From NCBI GenBank assembly GCA_001557505.1, contig LSAX01000002.1:1736001-1800000 (forward strand): 64,000 nucleotides of DNA, in the 5' to 3' direction. The notes beneath the pieces are model-generated. The model saw only the letters and a list, made by a program, of their open reading frames with translations. It was not told where the DNA came from and searched no databases. The number at the start of each line of letters is the position of its first letter. The first letter of the stretch is position 1. Below are positions 56,853-64,000 of the stretch, piece after piece. This DNA is from Reticulascus tulasneorum (lineage: Eukaryota > Ascomycota > Sordariomycetes > Glomerellales > Reticulascaceae). The position numbers and the translations under genes were made by a program.

Positions 56853-58491
56853 GGGGCTGTTCTGCGTTCAGAAATGATTGCTTTATCACAAGAACCCAAA
56901 CCAATTTTCCAAGTTTTGCTTCTGTTCCTTGGCAATCAGATTTCTGGGATTGATTACAACGTCGCCGATTCTGGGGGGTTCGTCATTGGGGTTTAAAAGA
57001 GAAGGGGAGAAAAAAGAGAACTAAGGAGGCCTCAGCGGCTCAGCCATTTTCGCGGCCTGCGAATGCGCGGCCGACCCTTGTTTATCTCCCTAACCTAGTG
57101 CGTATGGTTTCTGTGTGTTCCCTCCCCTTCTTTTTTGCGATTGGCCAATTGGGAACATTGCAATATGTTTCTTACAATTTCATTCTATCTAAGGCCACAA
57201 CTTCTCCTTTCCTCCACATTTGCGAGCACATCTTGAGTCGCATTTATCCTTACTGAAAAGGTAGATTATCGATGATTGGAAGTGCTAGGCCTGGGCCTAG
57301 TAGCTCCATCCATCCTTGTAAGAGAGGAGAAGCTGAAGGCTTGTTCAGGGGGGTGAATTGTCCTCTTGCCCCTTCTTTGGGGCCAGAGTCTAGTTAGGTG
57401 GTTCCAATAAGGTAGTTAGGTACAGACGCACTTGCGCTGCCGCTAAGTTAGCTAGATTGTGAATGGAAGTCTGATAAACTCGTTCATGGGATGATTAAAG
57501 GGAGGGGAAGATTCGGTGCTTGAATCTGTTGATTGTGAGCGGACTAGAAGGTGCATACGGTCTTTTTATAAACACTATTCCTACCGTGACGATAGGGTAC
57601 TTCTCATAGGTACCTGAAAGTATATTATACGATAGAATAGAGTGACTCTGGAATTGGGTCATGCAGCAGCTGAAATGATGGAGGTTATAGACTATCCCAT
57701 CACTCTTTATTGTTTTCGCCTTTGTTATGGTCTGACTACCTGAGAGTAAGTGGAGTTTCAACCCGTCGTAGCATAAACTCTGGGGTCTCAACTGCTGGAC
57801 ATAGCGAACGTTAGTACCTCGATCAACTCAAGGATAGTGTGATACATGAATGAGATCTCATTATAGTTGATCAGTTACCTTTCTAGCTTTAGCTCCACAA
57901 CTTATATACGCCAGCATTGTGACCACGCTCCATGCCGAATCGGCCAGCATCCTTGTTCGGTGCTAATATAAAATGTTATGTTCTAGAGTATAGTCCCTTT
58001 TCTAAACTTCAATCTTGGTTAATCTAGCCGTACTTTAAATCCGGCATTTCGGTTAGGATCGACAACATGAAAAGATTTTGGCCTTGAATGCCTTTAGTAT
58101 GAATACCGTTCCACTAAAAGCTGCCCAAGACCGGGTTGGCACATATCCATTCAGAATTTGGCGCTATTATTGGAGGACGAAGCAACATGCCATAGCAGAT
58201 CCGTCCCATGCGGTTATATCATGGTCTTGAGCGGTACCTATCCTCACTTCTCAAGCTTTCAAATGCGCCTACCAGACCTGAGAGTGCTGGGATTATATCG
58301 CTCCGTACAGTGAGGTCAAGGCTACTATTATTCGGGACAATATCTCTTCCCCAAGCTTCCTGAACCGTGGGAATATGGGCTTGGCGGGGATGGAGAAAAT
58401 GCTTGATTGCACTTGTGTTGTGCACGGCTCGAAAACAAGTTGCTGAGCATGCACAGACCCCGGCCGATCGATATCCCCATACCATTTCAAG

Positions 58492-58830
58492 TTAGGAGAA
58501 GTGAACGCGGTGATAGAATTCGTTCCTGGAACGCACGTCTGTTTGTTGCCAACTTGCTTCGACCAAAGCTTTGACCCTCAATATTCCACGCCATCGAACA
58601 TGGATGGCAGCATGGCAGTTTGAAATATCATTCCCATCAATTCGATATTCAATGGTTTCTGTTGGTTGGACCAGCTGAGACAGAGTATCCAGGAACCCGG
58701 CAAAGCTGTCAGCTGGTTCATCACTTGATCGTGTGACATAGGAACGCACAATCAGAACTATTAAAAGTGCAGTTGATACTCTGGGTTAGATTCCCCTTGA
58801 ACGCCTCAAAGCCTCGTGCGTTGGGCAGCT
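58492..58830 (-). pseudogene. possible small gene or gene remnant, unknown family
   Basis: The 85-codon minus-strand frame ending at 58492 (RSYVTRSSDEPADSFAGFL to FYHRVHFS) has ordinary protein composition. Just upstream a different frame reads FIKELPNARGFEAFKGNL. The two would need an intron or frameshift near 58770, and no adequate donor/acceptor pair was found. Either a missed small gene or a decayed one; function unknown. Confidence 0.25.
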
Positions 58831-59624
58831 CTTTAATGAAATTTGTTTACGTCACGACTCCAAATCATCCGCCCTGACCACTTCCACAACTGCTGGCTGC
58901 CTCGCCTCGTCGCTAATCTTTTACCTCATGATGCTGTTTGGGGGCTTGAGACTCTATATTGACAGCTACTTTAACTGCAATGCAGGGAGAGCGTGAAGTT
59001 GTTTAAAAGTCTATTTGAAGCACCTTTCCAAGTTCATTCCTATGACTCGTAACTTTCGCGTGGCGCAGTCTTAATCATTGGTCATCTCGCGCTTCCACTG
59101 CATCCAGCCTACAACTTGGTTGTCTTGGCTCTGAATTTCTCGTCATCATTGATTGCGCGGGCTTATGTGAACCAAAATTTTGGAGGCCTTGGCAGATGTC
59201 CGCAAAAAGCAAAGCGAGGATACGAGAATGCGAGAGAACGACCGAGTGGTACTGGTAAGTCGTCGCCGGAATCAACCCGGCGGAGGAACACATTTGCGTC
59301 TCAGAGTCCGTTTATTGGCAAAATTTACCATCCCGACCCGCACACAAGTAGCCAAGCCATCCGGGATTGCGCAAAATATGTAGGCTCAATCCCGACTCAC
59401 TTTCATATGCGGAATAGGCAGCTGCCAATAACGCAAGTAGACAAGCCGTTGTTCGTTAATCTTCGGAAACCAATAATGAGCTGACGCGGAAGGTCATGTA
59501 ATTCCATTCCTTCAATGTTCCGCTGACTCTGTGTCTACTGCGAACGAGACGTCCATTGGGGGCGCAACAATGTGTGATGTATGCTCTTTCTGGGTCAACT
59601 CGCAGATGAGAGTCATCTCATAGG

Positions 59625-59632
59625 TATATAAA
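59625..59632 (+). promoter_or_regulatory. TATA box of the MetX-like hydrolase gene
   Basis: TATATAAA, 127 bp upstream of the ATG at 59759. Assigned by position. Confidence 0.5.
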
Positions 59633-59758
59633 CGTAGAACGATTCTCACAAAGCGAGCAGAATAACACAAGATTCAACGTACTCAGTTTCATTGTCGAGC
59701 AGATCAACACTAGAAAAGCGTGATCCCATTATATCTCGACAGCTTAAGCCGAGACACA

Positions 59759-60877
59759 ATGAAAACCCTCATTCTGTCTCTGCTTGCCCTAGGCATGATG
59801 ATGTCACCGACAAATGCCCAGGAGTCACCGGCGGAAGCATGGCCAACCCCTGAGAGCGGCCATTTCGTCATCTCGGACTTTGTTTTTGATTCTGGCGAGA
59901 AACTCGACAAGCTGGAGCTTCACTATCAGACCCTTGGGGAACTGAAGGTTCGTCCAGATGGAACCACCAACGCAGTGCTAATCTTGCACGGCACCACCGG
60001 CGAAGGCGATCAATTTCTCAATGACGAATTTGCGGGTGTACTGTTCAACCCGGGCCAGGTCTTAGACGCACAAAAGTATTTTATTATACTCCGTGACGGC
60101 ATTGGTCATGGACACTCCAGCAAGCCTAGCAACACTGGGCTCCGTGCTAAGTTCCCAAGCTACCAATATTCGGATATGATTCGCGCAGATTACCGTCTTC
60201 TGACTGAGCATCTTGGGATTCACCACTCACGGCTCATCATGGGCACATCAATGGGCGGAATGCACACCTGGATGTGGGGAGAGGCCTACCCGGATTTCTC
60301 GGATGCGTTGATGGCTATCGCGTCTTTGCCTGCTCAGATTGCCGGCCAGAATCGTTTGTGGAGAAAGCTCCTCATGGAGATAATCCTCGGCGACCCGGCA
60401 TGGAACGGAGGCAACTACCAAAGCCAACCACTTACAAGTCTTACTGCCGCTCTGTCCATAGTACAAGTAATGTTCTCGGCACCGATTCATTACTTGGCTG
60501 AATATCCCACTCGGGACGTTATGGATAGCTATGTTGCCGGGCTCCTAAGTCAACTTCCCGGCCCATTTGATGCGAACGATCAACTGTACGCTTGGAACGC
60601 ATCTCATACCTACAACCCCGAACCCGATCTTGGCCTGATCAAGGTTCCGTTGACCGCTGTCAACACGGCTGATGATATGATGAACCCTCCACAGCTTCGA
60701 ATACTGGAAAAGGCGGTGGAGCAGAAAATGAAAAAGGGGCTAGGCAAGGCGGTTGTGGTGCCAGTTAGCAAAGAAACAACTGGTCACGGGTCGTATATCA
60801 AGGCGACGCTTTGGGAAAACGAGCTGAAGAAATTGCTTTGCAAGACAGGGCCCAAAAAGCCGCACCACAGTTGTTAG
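59759..60877 (+). CDS. secreted MetX-like (homoserine acetyltransferase family) alpha/beta hydrolase
   Basis: Single exon, 372 residues from MKTLILSLLALGMMM (an in-frame Met 13 codons upstream is less likely). Signal peptide to about residue 20 (TNAQ). The fold follows HFVISDFVFDSGEKL, HYQTLGEL, NAVLILHGTTGEG and RDGIGHGHSSKP. The nucleophile is Ser164 (GTSMGGMHTW), the acid Asp305 or 306 (NTADDMM) and the base His343 (TGHGSY). It is MetX-like in outline, but secretion makes a methionine-pathway role unlikely; it is probably a hydrolase or esterase. Intronless and close in style to bacterial periplasmic homologues, so bacterial origin is conceivable but untested. Confidence 0.85.
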   Translation: MKTLILSLLALGMMMSPTNAQESPAEAWPTPESGHFVISDFVFDSGEKLDKLELHYQTLGELKVRPDGTTNAVLILHGTTGEGDQFLNDEFAGVLFNPGQVLDAQKYFIILRDGIGHGHSSKPSNTGLRAKFPSYQYSDMIRADYRLLTEHLGIHHSRLIMGTSMGGMHTWMWGEAYPDFSDALMAIASLPAQIAGQNRLWRKLLMEIILGDPAWNGGNYQSQPLTSLTAALSIVQVMFSAPIHYLAEYPTRDVMDSYVAGLLSQLPGPFDANDQLYAWNASHTYNPEPDLGLIKVPLTAVNTADDMMNPPQLRILEKAVEQKMKKGLGKAVVVPVSKETTGHGSYIKATLWENELKKLLCKTGPKKPHHSC

Positions 60878-61472
60878 GTCCGAAGCGCGCCGAGCAACGC
60901 CACGGAAGGTCACAAACTGCACCATGATAGCAACCGCGTTATTATTAAAGGAGTCACATAGAGCACAAAGTTTCTCCATTTCCTGAAGCAGGGTTACTTG
61001 GCTTTAGGTAGCCATCTGTAGGCCTCTCCGCTTCGCTGTAAAAGTTGGTCGTTCTGTTTTCATTTCACCAAGCTTTCATGGTAGATATAGATAATCGCAT
61101 AATACTTCAATCAGGCATTCTCTACTGGTTGGAAATCTTGCAACCCCGCCAGAGCTTAGCTACAGTATACCTCTATTTACCTCTATTTGAATAGCTAGAA
61201 CTTGATTGTCTTGGTCGAGGCTTGATATGAACTCTCCACCCACCTCCAGAGGCCGTTGTTCCTGTAGGATACCGATGGAAGATGCTTGATATCTCAGGGC
61301 TAGAATGCAGTGCATGATTATATGGTCTTTAACTTGAATAATCATGGGATGAGAAAATTATCAGCTTTTCATAGTATAAGGCTAACTACCCCCAAGCTCA
61401 AGCATGCACTGCTCAATCACCAATTTTTATGCCGTGTATCCAATCCACCAAGATAGCTCAATCTCAACGTCA
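60878..61472. other. convergent intergenic spacer
   Basis: 595 bp between the 3' ends of the MetX-like and SNF2/RING genes; only short direct duplication (CCTCTATTT twice near 61170-61190) is noticed. Confidence 0.5.
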
Positions 61473-64000
61473 TTAAGCCGCCGTTTCGATGTAGTCTTCG
61501 TCCGTATCTGACGCTTTCTTTTGTTCTTCCATATCCAGCTGGCGGCTTATCTCCGGCACTCTCTCACGATATCGCTTTGGGGCGAGGAGTTCCATGACTT
61601 GGTCGTTGCTCATCTTTTTCCGCTGGTGCCCATCATCCTGGAGCATTTGGTCAACATCCTTTGTCTTTTCGTCCTGGATCTTGAGAACATGCTCGTCGAT
61701 CGAGTTTCTGACCAAAATACGATCAAAGTGCGACACTTTGGTCTGTCCAGAGCGGTGAACGCGGGCATGTCCTTGCTCTTCGGCGGCCGTGTTCCACCAC
61801 GGGTCAACCAGAATTACATGATTAGCTTGGGTGAGATTCAATGCCTGACCACCTGACTTCAGTGTTGAAATCTAAATATCACCATACGTAAGCTAGCAGC
61901 CCAGTACAATTACTTGAATGTGGATCTCTTACCAAGACTGTAATTTCCGAGTTCTTCTGGAACTCTGTTTGCGCGGCTGTCTTCTGGCGCTTGTCCATGT
62001 CGCCAACGAGATAGAGGAAGGCGATTTCCTCCTGTTGCAACATGTGCCCCAAGATTATTGCCGTCAAGATAAATTGAGTGAAGACTATTGCTCATCAGCA
62101 AGGTTAGAATTGTTTCGGAACGGGTTCCAACCATACCGATAATCTTGTCATGCGGGCGGTTCGCAAGACGCCGCAAAATCGTGTCCTTGACTGCTGTCAG
62201 CTTTGATCCTGCACTTACCGGCCCCCCGAAACCAAGTTCTCCATCATAATCATTTGATGCTACGTTGAAGAAAGCAGTTCCTTGCTCAGGGTTTGGCCTA
62301 ACTCCGGACGCATCATGGCCTGGACGCTCCTCAAAAGGCGTGTCTATGTCCTTTCCCATGTATTCTAAAGCTTCATCCTCGGCCCAGGAGAGTGTCTCCA
62401 TCGTCATCTTGTCTATAATCGAGCCATGGCACACTGGGCATCGGGACTTCTGTCGCGATATTAGCATGGGATTGCCTGTGCGAATTTGGATAGTTGCTTA
62501 GCCTCATACCGGTGCCAATGCTTGTTGTTTTTGACGCCTGCCCTTCGTCTGCCTCGAAGGATTCATGTGGGTAGTGAGACAAAGGCCGCAAAAGATGTGA
62601 CCGCACTGTTTCTGTTGTCAGTCCTACGATTGTCTCCACCAGAGGCAAGGCAAACGTACTTCTTCAATCTTTTCGGGGGCTGTTGGAGGTGATTTGTTGC
62701 AAATGCCGCAACTCTCATCTTCAAGCTTCTTCTCTTCTTCCACCAGTTCCAGCAATCCGTCGAGGTTAAACTTTTGTCCAAAATCTGATTTTCCAAAGGG
62801 TTCCAAGAACTCAGGCTCCCTAGGTTGCATTTCATCGGAACTAGCATGTGAGGACTTTTGTTTCCTCTTTGTACTTTGCCCCTGCTGCCTTCGAGACCAT
62901 GATCCAATCTGCTTGTAGATCGGGTTCGAAGCAGTGATCATTTTCAGTCTGGACCTCAGATCCCGGAGTTGATCGAGACTGAGGTCTTCGCGGAAAAAGG
63001 GTTCCAGCAGATATGGATGCGACAGAAGCTGACGGAGGCGGAGGTTTCGCAGGTGACGGCCTTCTCCTTTGGAAAGGCCGTCGAAATAGTCGCCCACGAA
63101 GCTCCTAAAGTCAGTACGGAACTGACCTGTATTGCATTAGCCACAACTTACCTGTATATCGTTCTTTCCTGCGCAGAGAGGTCAATCCATTGGTCTCCAG
63201 TATGAGTTGTTGGCAGAGTGAGCACTTCCTCGCCCAAGAATTTGTCTTCTGGTAGTCTAAAGCAAAGTTAGGGCCGTTTACCAAGACTTGATTCACATAG
63301 TCTCACCGTCGATACATCACCATGGACATCAGACAATCCATCCTCGTCTTGCATTCCTTGGCCTCTTGTTCCGAGGCTCCTTTCTTCTTTATATTCGACT
63401 GTTAGCGGTCTTTCGGCGCGAACGGATCAGAGAAAGTGGATAAGACTGACCTTGCCCACTTTGCCAACGTAGACTTTTGTGAATTCTTCTGGGCTTTCCA
63501 TGAACTTGCACCCAATGAACTTCAACAGCGGGTAGCATTCTGCTTCTCGTTAGCTTTTGCTTGATTCATCTGTTGATGAACTAAATTGAATGACAGACCA
63601 TCTGGTTTGTTCGTGACTGGGGTTCCGCTGAGGGCCCAGTAATGTTTGGCATCTAGCATAGAGCAGGCGAAACAGCCTACCCAATGTGATCAGCCAACGG
63701 TATATCGACGTCGATCTGCGAAACTTACTACGCCCCTTGATATTCTTGATTTCATGGGCCTCGTCTAGGACCACACGGTACCACTGGATCTTGAAAAGAA
63801 TTCCAACCTCCTCCTCCATCGCTTTGTTAAATGCCTTTTCGTCTCCACTTTCCTTGTACCCTTCAATGGCTTCCCACCTCGATTTGGTGGGGAAGGCATT
63901 TCTGACTTCGGTGTATGTCGTGAGCCTGTGTATTACACTCGCATTAGTGGCATTTTTCGATTATTGGCACCAGTTTGGATTTCAGACTTACACAACAGTA
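61473..64000 (-). CDS. SNF2-family ATPase with RING finger (RAD5/RAD16/HLTF-like), 3' part
   Basis: Partial: the gene enters from the right edge. Eleven exons read in the window: 64000-63992, 63925-63729, 63676-63599, 63539-63451, 63386-63307, 63256-63152, 63104-62660, 62605-62510, 62449-62137, 62084-61933 and 61871-61473. All keep frame and encode about 654 residues. The DEAH box (VVLDEAHEIKN) is at 63765-63754, then WALSGTPVTN (motif III). A C3HC4 RING finger (CGIC, CGHIFCGLC, CPVC) is inserted between the helicase lobes, and lobe 2 has VFTQF, VGDMDKRQK, LKSGGQALNLTQANHVILVDPWWN and HRSGQTK. Relatives remodel chromatin or DNA in repair and act as E3 ubiquitin ligases. The N-terminal part is outside the window, so the exact subfamily is open. 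Confidence 0.9.

Larger units (their letters stand above)
56853..59758. other. 2.9-kb gene-poor region
   Basis: Contains the promoter of the second HET gene at its left and the TATA-bearing promoter of the MetX-like gene at its right. A possible small gene at 58492-58830 (minus) is listed separately. No repeat or RNA gene was recognised. Confidence 0.45.

Noticed and set aside
1..64000. CRISPR array, rRNA, or a polyketide/non-ribosomal peptide cluster
   Set aside because: No regularly spaced repeats, rRNA-like sequence or megasynthase domains were seen in the window.

Overview
The window is nuclear DNA of a filamentous ascomycete (Pezizomycotina). The evidence is single-gene transcription units on both strands, short introns of about 50-65 nt with GTAAGT-like donors and CTAAC-like branch sites, and families typical of that group: HET-domain proteins, Zn2Cys6 regulators, a CBM1-CE15 glucuronoyl esterase, an RGS-LOV photoreceptor and ankyrin-rich proteins. 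The genus cannot be fixed from sequence alone. For most spliced genes I read the exons directly. Each junction I list keeps frame, and most restore a known family motif.

Left part (1-14.6 kb): a Kex2-type small secreted cysteine-rich protein (minus), a tRNA-like pol III box A/B element, a Sec14-like CRAL-TRIO protein, a divergent MDP-1-type HAD phosphatase and type I extradiol dioxygenase pair, a secreted SurE nucleotidase, an F-box gene with an apparent frameshift near its end, and a secreted intronless glucuronoyl esterase.

Middle part (15-41 kb): a giant ankyrin protein of about 1,900 residues (minus), an RGS-LOV blue-light protein, a cysteine-rich secreted protein with a lysine/glycine tail, a membrane-anchored TAP-like serine hydrolase, a HET protein, a six-exon M28 carboxypeptidase of the PSMA type, a 3.7-kb gene-poor stretch holding one copy of a diverged repeat, a UPC2-like Zn2Cys6 factor and a secreted alpha/beta hydrolase.

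Right part (43-64 kb): a compact putative catabolic cluster, namely HpaI-family aldolase (minus), Dal5-like MFS permease (minus), D-2-hydroxyacid dehydrogenase (plus) and a Zn2Cys6 activator (plus). The aldolase promoter and the permease/dehydrogenase divergent promoter share an identical 18-bp block. Each carries two CGG-N9-CCG palindromes, the expected form of a Zn2Cys6 dimer site. This is the best candidate for an undescribed regulated pathway here. After it come ESF1 (ribosome biogenesis), a second HET protein, a secreted MetX-like hydrolase and the 3' part of a SNF2/RING ATPase that runs off the right edge.

How the genes work together: the four-gene cluster is the only convincing functional unit (uptake, aldol cleavage, reduction or oxidation of a hydroxyacid, and its own regulator). 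The rest looks like ordinary mixed fungal gene content with accessory secreted enzymes and self-recognition genes.
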